NCBI RefSeq assembly: GCF_003386535.1
Contig: NZ_QTTN01000004.1
Location: forward strand, 124,001-188,000
Origin: Paenibacillus taihuensis
GTDB taxonomy: Bacteria > Bacillota > Bacilli > Paenibacillales > Paenibacillaceae
Direction: 5' to 3'
DNA length: 64,000 bases
Under the pieces are notes generated by a model, which had not been told where the DNA came from, did not search any database, and worked only from the letters and a program-made list of their open reading frames with translations. A program made the translations under genes and the position numbers. Of this stretch, positions 7,600-16,055 are shown piece after piece. How positions within the stretch are numbered: the first letter of the stretch is position 1; each line of letters opens with the position of its first letter.

Positions 7600-9288
7600 T
7601 TACTTTGCTTCATATAGATAAATTCTCCATGCTGAATCCGCATTATCAAAGGTTTTCAATAATTGCAGTCCATCTTCGCTGGCATTCAATACGGGCACAG
7701 CCGAGATTATATATCTACCACCCATATGCTTAAATACGTCCATATTCAGCTCCAGATGGTGGATTTGCACCGTCGAGTTTTTCTTGAATTCATAATTCTT
7801 TCCCAGTTCGCTCACGAACAGATAGCACCGGCCGCCCCAATCATCAAAGTACGTTTTTAATGACGGGTTTTTATCCAATTCCTTCGCGATAATTTGCCGA
7901 AACTCGTGTTTATAAGCGAGAGGATAGTAGTTGTTGTAGGTATCCAGTGTATAGAAACCGTTATATTGAGCGATTGCAGGATGCAGCCCGATACTGGCTA
8001 CTCGGTACGAGTTCTGCGGCAGGCCAATGTAATCTTTAATGGCTTTGAACTGGTCGACCGCATAGAACTGTTTGACCGTAGGTTCGCCATAGACCCGATA
8101 GACGATCTCGTCATTGCTCGCGAATAGAACGATGAGCTGCAGAACAAGGCTGATGCGCACCCACTTCTGCCATTTCGGCCCCATTTTCCATAAGATATGA
8201 AGTCCAATTGCGAACCCTAGATAGATGATCAGCGGACGCAGAAAATGAAACCGTGCGAAATTAAAGGTATCCAGTAAGCTGAATCGTTCTTTTAAAGGCT
8301 CCCACCCTTTGTAGTACCAAAAGGCATACCAAACCGATAATAGAAGGTTAAGCGCGAGTAAGATTAAAAACCGTTTATTCTCTTGCCGTCCTTTGCGTTT
8401 GATTACAATGTTGAAGACGATGAACAGAATCGGCAAAATAACCAGGGTATGCATCGTTAATACGTGGCCGTGTCCAAAGATGAAGTTCACACATGCAAGT
8501 TCGATGCATCGCCAGATGCTTTCCGTAGCGTTCACAAACTCCAACCGACTATTCGGTATGCTGGAAATGACCAGTCCGAAGACCAGCCTATACTCAATCG
8601 CCAGATAAATGAGCGTCATGAATGCGATGCTGCCAAGAAATTTGAGATTCCAATCTCGCTTCTTGATGAGGTCATATAACCAGAGGCATCCCATTGCTGT
8701 TAAAAAGAAGAAAAAGCCTAATACGAAGCTCGAGTATAGAGGAAGTAATGTAAGTACCGCCCACTCTCTCCAGGAAGCTTCGCGTTTGCGTATGTTCATG
8801 AATGCCCAAAGCGCCAAGGGTTGACCCAAAGTACTTAACATCCCCGAAGGCCAAAAAGGAGTTAAGGCGAATGCAAGAGCCACTCCAACACGGATGTACG
8901 TTGCTCTCTTGCTCTGTACGAAATGCTTCATTAATAACAAATGCATTCCGAAGAACGCGACAACCCTCGTTACGGCCTGGCTAAGCGCATACGCGACCAT
9001 TGTTGGAAACAGCGCATGCAGCCACACGATTCCGCTGAATTCGGTTCCATAAGCGCCTCGAGGCAATCCATTGATGACCTGTGGAACGACCGCTTGGAGG
9101 GGAACAAACAGTTCGTTACTTTGAATGAGAACCTTATACCATGCCAAATTCGAATCCAAATTATCATGAACACGAATCGTAGCGTTGTCACCTAAGAGAT
9201 AAAGTGGTGACAAGTAAAGAATGATAATGAATAAAGCAGCAAGGATGGATCGTTTCTCTCTCGATAACTTTGCTGATAATAGCTGCAT
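7600..9288 (-). CDS. YkoS-like (DUF6044) polytopic membrane protein
   Basis: 562 residues, with about ten to eleven helices and a soluble C-terminal region. Length, the VHDNLDSNLAWYKVL segment near residue 40 and the neighbouring YkoT-like GT2 suggest the YkoS/DUF6044 family of Bacillus. Function is unknown; probably a GT-C-type enzyme of surface glycans. The start at 9288 follows GGAGGAAG by eight bases. The frame is open further upstream, but that stretch contains the terminator of the preceding gene, so it is not coding. The family call is from memory and moderate. Confidence 0.6.
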   Translation of the reverse strand: MQLLSAKLSREKRSILAALFIIILYLSPLYLLGDNATIRVHDNLDSNLAWYKVLIQSNELFVPLQAVVPQVINGLPRGAYGTEFSGIVWLHALFPTMVAYALSQAVTRVVAFFGMHLLLMKHFVQSKRATYIRVGVALAFALTPFWPSGMLSTLGQPLALWAFMNIRKREASWREWAVLTLLPLYSSFVLGFFFFLTAMGCLWLYDLIKKRDWNLKFLGSIAFMTLIYLAIEYRLVFGLVISSIPNSRLEFVNATESIWRCIELACVNFIFGHGHVLTMHTLVILPILFIVFNIVIKRKGRQENKRFLILLALNLLLSVWYAFWYYKGWEPLKERFSLLDTFNFARFHFLRPLIIYLGFAIGLHILWKMGPKWQKWVRISLVLQLIVLFASNDEIVYRVYGEPTVKQFYAVDQFKAIKDYIGLPQNSYRVASIGLHPAIAQYNGFYTLDTYNNYYPLAYKHEFRQIIAKELDKNPSLKTYFDDWGGRCYLFVSELGKNYEFKKNSTVQIHHLELNMDVFKHMGGRYIISAVPVLNASEDGLQLLKTFDNADSAWRIYLYEAK

Positions 9289-9355
9289 AGAAGTCTTCCT
9301 CCACTGGATGCCAACTGCTCTCGTTCGACCTTCCTCGATCGACATGAACAGAAGA

Positions 9356-9381
9356 AAAAGCCGCAGCTCATGCGGCCTTTT
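9356..9381 (-). terminator. Terminator of DUF347 paralogue 2
   Basis: GCCGCATGAGCTGCGGC hairpin followed on the minus strand by TTTTTCTTC, 25 bases after the stop at 9406. Confidence 0.85.
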
Positions 9382-9405
9382 CTTCTGTGTTTCATTCAAA
9401 GCCAG

Positions 9406-10611
9406 TTATTTATTTGCTTCATTCAAGACTTGAAGTGACTCCCCAAGCGTGGTCTTGCATTTGTCGGTATTCGGGCTCTTAGAACGGTTGGCAGCTAGTA
9501 CGTCATCAATCGTTCCATCGATTTGCGTCCACGTTTTCCGATCAATCTTGCGGAGCTTCGCCTGAGCAACATCCCAATCATGCTCCAGGTCATCCGCTCT
9601 TGACTTCGCTTTCGCAAAATCATTCGAATTGACCGCAAGAACCATATCGTCCTCAATCGCAATGAAATCATTTAACTGCCCGCTCAATGTCGTTTGCGAG
9701 GAATCGACTTCCGGCACGATGTTAGTATTGCACCAGTAATAACCGCCAATGCCTGCAACCAAAAATACACATAATACAGCAACAGTCTGAGTTAGCACGT
9801 TTTTGTGGCTGTCTCTTGATGATTGAATTATCGGAGTGGATTCGCTCTTGGCGATAATATCTGTTTTAGTGATGGCAAGGTAGTTGATAATTGCGACGAT
9901 TGCGATAAGGAAGATGACACTTGTTATGGTTGTACCTAACTCAAGTCCACCGTTCTTCTTAGATTGTGATAAATAATCGCCTAAAGAAGCCCCTAAAGGT
10001 CGAGTTAGTATATAGGCAACCCAGAAAGCTAAGATTTCATTAAGCTTCAGCTTCCATGCAACGAATACGGCAGCGATGATGACAACCACTGTGGTTCCCG
10101 TTTTTAAGTATCCCAGACCAAGTTGCTCGGAGAAGAGATCGCCCACTGCTGTACCGAGTGCGAAAGTGAACAGAATCGTTAGCCAATAGAAGGCCTCTCT
10201 TCTTCTCGTGTAAATGGAATGGATGGAGAGCGTCTTTTCACTTAAGTACCAGATTAGGAACGTTAGACCGAGTAGTACGCTAAAGACGATCGTACTAAGC
10301 TCAAGCGGAACGCCCATAGAATCCGTCAAATTATCGGTAACCAGCGTACCAAAAACGCTTATTAACACGACGGTAAGCCAGTAAATGAACGGTACGTACT
10401 TCGTCGCTTTGAATTGCAGAAACAATACGATCGCAAACGCAACGCCCATAACGATGGTAGTAAGCGTTAACCCCCACCCTAGGTTTACATTTAGGAAATC
10501 CGAGAAGGTCTCTCCCACGGTCGTACATAATACTTTGATGATCCAGAAGAAAACCGTAACTTCCGGCACCTTGCTTAGCAATGATTTGAGTTGGTTCTGA
10601 TTTGCTGACAT
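9406..10611 (-). CDS. DUF347 / COG4705 membrane protein with extra C-terminal helical domain (paralogue 2)
   Basis: 401 residues. Residues 1-250 match paralogue 1: KVPEVTVFFWIIKVLCTTVGE near 14, REAFYWLTILFTFALGTAVGD near 138 and TRPLGASLGDY near 207. After a linker there is a further helix (about 276-296) and an outside domain of about 100 residues rich in charged helices (DFAKAKSRADDLEHDWD, KTWTQIDGTIDDVLA). That domain resembles helical repeats of small secreted proteins such as DUF4363; this is a guess. No function is known. Single gene under an array-type promoter. Confidence 0.75.
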   Translation of the reverse strand: MSANQNQLKSLLSKVPEVTVFFWIIKVLCTTVGETFSDFLNVNLGWGLTLTTIVMGVAFAIVLFLQFKATKYVPFIYWLTVVLISVFGTLVTDNLTDSMGVPLELSTIVFSVLLGLTFLIWYLSEKTLSIHSIYTRRREAFYWLTILFTFALGTAVGDLFSEQLGLGYLKTGTTVVVIIAAVFVAWKLKLNEILAFWVAYILTRPLGASLGDYLSQSKKNGGLELGTTITSVIFLIAIVAIINYLAITKTDIIAKSESTPIIQSSRDSHKNVLTQTVAVLCVFLVAGIGGYYWCNTNIVPEVDSSQTTLSGQLNDFIAIEDDMVLAVNSNDFAKAKSRADDLEHDWDVAQAKLRKIDRKTWTQIDGTIDDVLAANRSKSPNTDKCKTTLGESLQVLNEANK

Positions 10612-10648
10612 CTTATTCCCCCTTCTTCAACGTTGTAGGCAATCGTAG

Positions 10649-10700
10649 ATTATACGATAACTATAAAAAAAATCTTAAGTGATGATTAAATTCTTCATAA
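10649..10700 (-). promoter_or_regulatory. Array-type promoter of DUF347 paralogue 2
   Basis: Minus strand: TTATGAA, TTAATCA, TTAAGAT and TTTATAG at exact 11-bp steps from 10700, then six bases, then a consensus TATAAT (10654-10649). The gap to the -10 is two bases shorter than in the three related promoters. Confidence 0.55.
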
Positions 10701-10702
10701 CT

Positions 10703-10740
10703 AAGGCCAAAGCCCTCATTTGAGAGCTCTGGCCTTCTTA
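10703..10740 (+). terminator. Orphan hairpin with T-rich tail between divergent genes
   Basis: AAGGCCA(A)AGC pairs with GCT(C)TGGCCTT; CTTCTTATTT follows on the plus strand. It lies upstream of both flanking genes, so it terminates no annotated gene. A short plus-strand transcript ending here is possible. Confidence 0.45.
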
Positions 10741-10762
10741 TTTCCTTGATTATGATTAAAAA

Positions 10763-10791
10763 TGACTTAATTTGGTGTGAAAGCATATAAT
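10763..10791 (+). promoter_or_regulatory. Sigma-A type promoter of the AI-2E family gene
   Basis: TGACTT (10763-10768), 17-bp spacer, TATAAT (10786-10791), 42 bases before the start codon. Confidence 0.55.
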
Positions 10792-10833
10792 AGTTGATAT
10801 GATTCAACTGAGTTTGAAAGGAAGATCGCCCTT

Positions 10834-11973
10834 ATGTCCGGATCTCGTCTATGGACGGAAAGACTGAAATTCATGTTAATGAACCAGAGATTACTGTCTT
10901 TCCTAATCGTATTGCTTCTCATTGGGTTAAATATAATGATACTGGGCAAAATCTCATTTGTATTTCATCCCTTTAAGGTGTTACTTGAAACCATCTTCTT
11001 GCCGCTGATTCTTACAGGTGTTGCTTTTTACTTGTTAAACCCGATAGTCGAGGCTTTAGAGAAATATCGAATAAAGAGAGCATATTCCATTTTAATTCTG
11101 TATTTACTTGTTGCTGGGATCCTTACGCTCATCATCATCACGGTAATTCCACTACTTAAAGAACAAATTATTAGCTTGATTGACAGCTTCCCTTATTTCA
11201 GCAGTGAAGCTCAGCTTCAGTTTGAACAACTTATTGGCAGTAAATATTTCAATCAAATCCAGCAAACGCTAGGGTTCGATTCCTCAAGTCTAACGTCGGC
11301 TATCTCTGACTATGCTTCTGGATTCATGAATAACGCTTGGACAAGTATTGGAGGACTCGTAAGCAAAGTTACCGAAACCGTCCTTACCATTATCGTAGTG
11401 CCATTGATTTTATTCTATTTACTGAAAGACCGGCGGGAATTGACCCCATATATACTAAGTTTTCTGCCGACTAGACTTCGTGATCGATCCTATGCCGTCA
11501 TGCTTGAAATGAATCATCAAATCAGTTCGTATATTCGAGGGCAAATCATTGACAGCTGTTGCGTCGGTTTACTCTTGTACATTGGGTACTTAATCATCGG
11601 GTTGGATTATTCACTTGTCCTCGCCGTCATTGCATCATGTACAAGTGTCGTTCCTTATTTAGGACCAGCGATTGCAATATTTCCCGCGTTAATTGTCGCA
11701 ATGGTTACTTCACCTATGATGCTGCTCAAAATGGTTATCGTCTGGACAGTTGTTCAGGTCGTTGAAGGAAAAGTGTTCACTCCGCAGATTATGGGGAAAA
11801 CGATGCACATCCATCCGATCACGATTATTTTCGTGATTCTTACTGCCGGCAAAATGTTTGGAATACTCGGTATCATCCTTGCCGTACCTGGGTATGCAAT
11901 TCTAAAGGTTATTACCACTCATTTATTTCGTTGGTTCAAAGCCAAATCGGGATTGTATGAGGAAACAAAGTAA
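10834..11973 (+). CDS. AI-2E family transporter (PerM/YtvI type permease)
   Basis: 379 residues with about seven to eight helices. The family pattern is clear: hydrophobic N-terminus with LPLILTGVAFYLLNPIVEALEKYRIKR near residues 52-80, an amphipathic middle region, then YIRGQIIDSCCVGLLLYIGYLIIGLDYSLVLAVIASCTSVVPYLGP near 230-275 and the EGKVFTPQIMGKTMHIHPITI block near 310. Some members export autoinducer-2, others are Na+/H+ antiporters, so the substrate is open. GGAAG lies nine bases before the ATG. Monocistronic with its own promoter and terminator. Confidence 0.88.
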   Translation: MSGSRLWTERLKFMLMNQRLLSFLIVLLLIGLNIMILGKISFVFHPFKVLLETIFLPLILTGVAFYLLNPIVEALEKYRIKRAYSILILYLLVAGILTLIIITVIPLLKEQIISLIDSFPYFSSEAQLQFEQLIGSKYFNQIQQTLGFDSSSLTSAISDYASGFMNNAWTSIGGLVSKVTETVLTIIVVPLILFYLLKDRRELTPYILSFLPTRLRDRSYAVMLEMNHQISSYIRGQIIDSCCVGLLLYIGYLIIGLDYSLVLAVIASCTSVVPYLGPAIAIFPALIVAMVTSPMMLLKMVIVWTVVQVVEGKVFTPQIMGKTMHIHPITIIFVILTAGKMFGILGIILAVPGYAILKVITTHLFRWFKAKSGLYEETK

Positions 11974-12000
11974 AAAGGCATCTCGCATGAGATGCTTTTT
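11972..12000. terminator. Bidirectional terminator between convergent genes
   Basis: AAAAA, GCATCTCGCATGAGATGC hairpin, TTTTT: symmetric, so it serves the permease and the GNAT gene. Confidence 0.85.
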
Positions 12001-12022
12001 ACTTTGTTTCCTTGTATTAGGT

Positions 12023-12538
12023 TCATTTTGTTCGCTCTACAGAGTACAGGAAAAATTCCATATCAATATTCCTAAAATTCTTAGTATCTTTATCAATAAT
12101 ATTCATACCGTTTCGCACAGCAACTTTTTGAGAGGCTATATTTGTGTCCCTAATAATAGAATAAACCCTATTTGCATGAAGAACTGAGAAAGCGTATTCC
12201 TTGCAAGCAATTGCCGCTTCTGTTGCATAACCTTTGTGCCAATACGCTTTTTGGAACAAAAATCCGATTTCCAAAATTTCTTGTTCTCTCCAGCCTTGCA
12301 TGGTCAAACCACATTGCCCAATCATTTCGTTTGTTTCTTTTAATACAACCGCCCAAAGTCCAAAACCATACTCTTCATATCTTTTAAGATGCCTGTTAAG
12401 CCAATTTTGTGCTTCTTCTAAGTTGAATGCACGTTCATAAGAAGCACGCATTACTTCCTCATCACACAATATCCCGCACAATGCATCATAATCGGAGTGC
12501 ACCATTTCTCTAATTAGAAGACGGTTTGTTTCTATCAA
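12023..12538 (-). CDS. GNAT family N-acetyltransferase (RimJ/RimL type)
   Basis: 171 residues with the acetyl-CoA fold: [14 protein letters not shown] at the N-terminus, the [21 protein letters not shown] strand pair, [20 protein letters not shown] pyrophosphate-binding loop near 95-115, and [24 protein letters not shown] near 125-145. The substrate cannot be told. The start codon is TTG (12538-12536), overlapping the TGA of the dus gene and preceded by GGTGGGTGATC, so translation is coupled to dus. Confidence 0.88.
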   Translation of the reverse strand: MIETNRLLIREMVHSDYDALCGILCDEEVMRASYERAFNLEEAQNWLNRHLKRYEEYGFGLWAVVLKETNEMIGQCGLTMQGWREQEILEIGFLFQKAYWHKGYATEAAIACKEYAFSVLHANRVYSIIRDTNIASQKVAVRNGMNIIDKDTKNFRNIDMEFFLYSVERTK

Positions 12539-13515
12539 AGATCACCCACCTGCTCCTTGCTTCCGAATTTATTCAGCAATACACGCACTTCACTTTTTGA
12601 TTTGGCGTTCATCAAGCTGGTTCTGAGCTCACTTGCCCCTCGAAACCCGCGGACATAGATTTTGAAGAAACGGGCAAGCGCGCTAAACGAACGTGGTTCC
12701 TCCGCTGAGTATTGATCATGCAGATCCAGATGGAGCCGCAGCAAATCAAGCAATTCCGCACTGCTGTGCTCCTTCGGTTCTGTCTCAAATGCATATGGAT
12801 TTTGAAAAATACCGCGTCCAATCATAATACCGTCGACACCGTATTGCTCTGCAAGCTGCTGGCCGGTCTGACGGTCAGGGATATCCCCGTTAATGGTCAG
12901 AAGAGTATCTGGCGCCACCTCATCACGAAGCGTCTTAATCTCCGGAATCAGTTCCCAATGCGCTTTTACTTTGCTCATTTCCTCTCTTGTCCGAAGATGA
13001 ATGGACAGATTAACGATGTCTTGTTTCAAAATATGGGTTAACCAGTCACGCCATTCGTCTAGGTCACTAAAACCGAGCCTTGTTTTTACACTGACAGGCA
13101 GTCCTCCGGCTTTGGCGGCTTGGATGATATCCGCTGCGATTTCAGGACGGCAGATCAGGCCGCTGCCCTTCCCATTCTCTGCTACATTCGCCACGGGACA
13201 CCCCATATTAATATCGATGCCTTTGAATCCTTCTTTCGCCATGCCGATGCTCATTTCACTGAAAAATTCCGGCTTATCTCCCCAGATATGGGCTACAATG
13301 GGCTGTTCATCTGGAGTAAAAGTCAAGCGCCCGCGTACACTTTTGTTCCCCTCTGGGTGACAATAACTCTCCGTATTCGCAAACTCCGTAAAATACACAT
13401 CCGGTCTGCCAGCCTCACTTACCACATGGCGAAAAACAACATCTGTCACATCTTCCATTGGTGCTAGTACAAAAAAAGGTCGTGGTAAATCGCGCCAAAA
13501 GTTTTCTTTCATCAT
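12535..13515 (-). CDS. tRNA-dihydrouridine synthase
   Basis: 326 residues, FMN enzyme that reduces uridine to dihydrouridine in tRNA. Seen: [15 protein letters not shown] at the N-terminus, the [11 protein letters not shown] motif with catalytic Cys near residue 105, KTRLGF near 143, [17 protein letters not shown] near 210 and [18 protein letters not shown] near 230. This variant resembles the Gram-positive Dus group with a long N-terminal ADV...YFTEFAN region. Upstream partner of the coupled GNAT gene. Confidence 0.93.
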   Translation of the reverse strand: MMKENFWRDLPRPFFVLAPMEDVTDVVFRHVVSEAGRPDVYFTEFANTESYCHPEGNKSVRGRLTFTPDEQPIVAHIWGDKPEFFSEMSIGMAKEGFKGIDINMGCPVANVAENGKGSGLICRPEIAADIIQAAKAGGLPVSVKTRLGFSDLDEWRDWLTHILKQDIVNLSIHLRTREEMSKVKAHWELIPEIKTLRDEVAPDTLLTINGDIPDRQTGQQLAEQYGVDGIMIGRGIFQNPYAFETEPKEHSSAELLDLLRLHLDLHDQYSAEEPRSFSALARFFKIYVRGFRGASELRTSLMNAKSKSEVRVLLNKFGSKEQVGDL

Positions 13516-13712
13516 AAATTCCCCTTTATATCTACCAGAATAATCGTTGTCCTTGGAATAGTAAAATACTTGCTGTCAGTGGAACATTGTTGAAACATCA
13601 TCTCAGGTTACAACAGACATTCCATAAAGTAAACGTCTTTATTATAAACTGAATAACGTCATGATGGGTATGTCCCCTTCGTAACGTCATCAATGTTTCT
13701 TAATTAAAATAG

Positions 13713-13736
13713 CCCCACCTGACGACACAGATGGGG
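13713..13736 (-). terminator. Terminator of the PoxB-like gene
   Basis: CCCCATCTG / CAGGTGGGG stem followed on the minus strand by CTATTTTAATT. The remaining bases between 13516 and 13712 show no ORF or clear structure. Confidence 0.6.
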
Positions 13737-13742
13737 ACTGCT

Positions 13743-15464
13743 TCACCTAAGGAGATTGGTTTTCGCCAGCTCAATGATTTCGTTGCCTTGGCCATTTAAT
13801 ACGGCCTTCAACATCCACATCGTAAATCCTCTTGCCTGCTCGAAGGTGATCTTCGGCGGCATAGCCAGCTCTTGGCGATTGACAATAATATCCAGAACTA
13901 CCGGACCGTTATGTTCGAAAGCTCGTCGAACGGCGCTTTCCAAGTCACCCGGCGCTTCAACCCGAATCCCTTCGATCCCCATCGCTTGAGCCAGGGCCGC
14001 AAAATTGGGATTATCGAGTTCCGTTCCAAATTCCAAAAACCCGGCTGCCTTCATTTCCAATTCCACGAATGCAAGCGCGCCATTATTGAAGACAACGATC
14101 TTGATCGGGAGCTTATGCTGGCGAAGTGTCAATAGATCTCCAAGCAGCATACTGAGTCCCCCGTCCCCCGACAGAGATATGACCTGGCGTCCCGGCTGCG
14201 CAACCTGTGCGCCAATTGCCTGGGGCATGGCGTTCGCCATAGTCCCGTGGTTAAACGAGCCGAGCAGCCTCCTTTTTCCATTCATTTTCAAATATCGGGC
14301 AGCCCAAACAGTCGGTGTTCCAACATCGCAAGTCAAAACGGCATCCTCATCAGCAAGATCACTGATTACCTTCATGAGAAATTGCGGGTGAATAGGCGCT
14401 CGCCCGGGGGCTGCTAGATGGTCTAATTCCTCGCGTACCTTGGCATAATGTGCAGCAAAGTGCTGAAGATGATCAGGGGAGCGCGAGTCGTTTAACAAGG
14501 GGAGTAACATTTCCACTGTCGTCTTCACGTCCCCGCACACGCCATAAGTTACTGCCGCTCGCCTTCCAATTCGGGATGGATCCAAATCTACCTGAAGGAT
14601 GGTCGCTTCTTGCGGATAAAATTGCCGGTATGGAAAATCGGTGCCAAGCATAAGCAAGACGTCGCATTCCATCATGGCGTGGTATCCGGAAGAAGTTCCG
14701 ATGAGACCGGTTAATCCCACGGAATACGGGTTGTCGTATTCCAGATATTCCTTTCCTCGCAGCGTTATAACCATTGGCGACTGCAGTTTCTCGCATAGTT
14801 TCATGAGAGATGCTTGAGCTCCCGCGCTCCCGGCACCGCACAGCAAGGTAATCCGCTTGCCTTCGTTTAAGTAGTCGGCAAGCGTCTTCAGTTCGTCGGC
14901 AGAAGGGCAGACAATAGGTCGCACGGAATGAATAATGCGTTCCGGTACGGGGCTTTCATCATATTCGAAAGCAGCTACATCACCTGGAAGTACTAAGACA
15001 GAAACTCCCGACTTTGCCATCGCGGTCTGCATGGCCATTGTAACCGCTCTAGGCACTTGTCCCGGTCCGGTCACGACTTCACAAAAAAAGCTGCATTCCT
15101 GAAACAACATATCCGGACGGGTCTCTTGAAAGAAGCCGCTGCCGATTTCGCTGCTCGGTATATGGGCGGCAATTGCAAGTACTGGCACCCGGTTCCGATG
15201 ACAATCGTACAATCCGTTTATGAGATGCAGATTGCCAGGTCCACTGCTACCTGCACATACGGCAATTTCTCCACTCAGGGCAGAATCCGCACCCGCCGCG
15301 AAAGCTGCCACTTCTTCGTGGCGCACGTGAATCCATTCTATTTTTTCTGAACGACGGATCGCATCAAGCAAGGCATTCAATGAATCGCCAATAATGCCGT
15401 AAATTCGCTTCACACCGGCGTTTATAAGGGATTCTACTATGGAATCCGCAATCGTTCGTTTCAT
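13743..15464 (-). CDS. Thiamine diphosphate-dependent pyruvate oxidase / PoxB-YdaP type
   Basis: 573 residues. PoxB oxidises pyruvate to acetate and CO2 with ThDP and FAD and feeds electrons to quinones. Seen: the catalytic Glu in WIHVRHEEVAAFAAGADS near residue 50, AGSSGPGNLHLINGLYD near 72, the central FAD domain with LCGAGSAGA near 210, and the ThDP motif SGDGGLSMLLGDLLTLRQHKLPI...NN near 430-460. The amphipathic C-terminus (FTMWMLKAVLNGQGNEIIELAK) resembles the membrane-binding tail of PoxB. Start after AAAGGAG. GC content is higher than in neighbours. Confidence 0.88.
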   Translation of the reverse strand: MKRTIADSIVESLINAGVKRIYGIIGDSLNALLDAIRRSEKIEWIHVRHEEVAAFAAGADSALSGEIAVCAGSSGPGNLHLINGLYDCHRNRVPVLAIAAHIPSSEIGSGFFQETRPDMLFQECSFFCEVVTGPGQVPRAVTMAMQTAMAKSGVSVLVLPGDVAAFEYDESPVPERIIHSVRPIVCPSADELKTLADYLNEGKRITLLCGAGSAGAQASLMKLCEKLQSPMVITLRGKEYLEYDNPYSVGLTGLIGTSSGYHAMMECDVLLMLGTDFPYRQFYPQEATILQVDLDPSRIGRRAAVTYGVCGDVKTTVEMLLPLLNDSRSPDHLQHFAAHYAKVREELDHLAAPGRAPIHPQFLMKVISDLADEDAVLTCDVGTPTVWAARYLKMNGKRRLLGSFNHGTMANAMPQAIGAQVAQPGRQVISLSGDGGLSMLLGDLLTLRQHKLPIKIVVFNNGALAFVELEMKAAGFLEFGTELDNPNFAALAQAMGIEGIRVEAPGDLESAVRRAFEHNGPVVLDIIVNRQELAMPPKITFEQARGFTMWMLKAVLNGQGNEIIELAKTNLLR

Positions 15465-15517
15465 GTGAATCGTCTCCTTTTTTAAAATTATTTTGCGCTA
15501 GCGCGACTAGAATATTC

Positions 15518-15573
15518 TTTGACTAGAACTTTATCCCATAAATGCAAAAAGCCGCGATATTCGCGGCTTCTAT
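15518..15573. repeat. Dispersed 56-bp repeat, copy 1
   Basis: 50 of 56 bases match 49651-49706, counted by eye. It contains a terminator hairpin and a conserved flank with TTTGAC and ATCCCATAAAT. The hairpin core recurs with different flanks at 54794-54819. Confidence 0.6.
15546..15569 (-). terminator. Terminator of the 55-residue ORF
   Basis: AAGCCGCGA ATA TCGCGGCTT hairpin followed on the minus strand by TTT; it lies inside the dispersed repeat. Confidence 0.7.
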
Positions 15574-15585
15574 CGGCCATACAGG

Positions 15586-15753
15586 CTATTCCTTCTTCGG
15601 TCGCCGTGTGTCGGCAGGCTCTTCCGTCAATATGTTGGATACGTCCGACTGCTGCTCATTCACAAAGAAGCTCGTTTCTTCATGCGCCTCTAAATCCTCA
15701 TATACTGTATCCGGATCTCCGTCCGTTTCCGCAATTCTACTTTTGTGGGTCAT
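15586..15753 (-). CDS. Small acidic hydrophilic protein (55 residues)
   Basis: A short ORF with an excellent ribosome site (AAGGAGG seven bases before ATG) and a terminator right behind it. The product begins MTHKSRIAETDGDPDTVYED and ends DTRRPKKE; it is rich in Asp and Glu, with no hydrophobic segment, and likely disordered. It resembles in style the small spore or stress proteins of Bacillales, but I recognise no family. Independent of poxB because a terminator separates them. Confidence 0.6.
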   Translation of the reverse strand: MTHKSRIAETDGDPDTVYEDLEAHEETSFFVNEQQSDVSNILTEEPADTRRPKKE

Positions 15754-16055
15754 AAGATAGCCTCCTTACACTGTAATTGCTATCGTAATATGTGTTAATA
15801 ATGGATAATTTATACACCAATTGAAATTGTGCTATCGGCCTTCCAGCTAGCTACCGCAGACCACAAGGAACTGATCTTTATCTGTCGAAAGTGAAATCGC
15901 GTACCATTATCTATCCCAAGCTATTAGCTAGAATAGCGCAAACAAGGCTGCCGCATTATAGCGGCAGCCTTGTGATGAAGTTTGTGCTAGTATCACGTTA
16001 AAGCAAGTAAACTCTTGCATTGCTTAGTCGCACTTGTTTATTGCGTATTCAAATG
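15754..16055. other. Intergenic stretch before the DegV gene
   Basis: About 300 bases without a convincing ORF. It should carry the promoter of the 55-residue ORF near its left end and the DegV terminator at 15942-15973. Nothing else recognisable. Confidence 0.5.
15942..15973 (-). terminator. Strong hairpin downstream of the DegV gene
   Basis: ACAAGGCTGCCGC pairs perfectly with GCGGCAGCCTTGT around a 6-base loop. The T tail is modest (TTGTTTG on the minus strand). Confidence 0.6.

Noticed and set aside
15518-15573. IS element or CRISPR repeat for the dispersed 56-bp sequence
   Set aside because: No transposase, target duplication, regular spacing or spacers; copies are about 34 kb apart and centred on terminator hairpins.
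15942-15973. tRNA or structured RNA at the strong hairpin after DegV
   Set aside because: A single perfect stem with a 6-base loop and no cloverleaf arms; a terminator or simple hairpin explains it.
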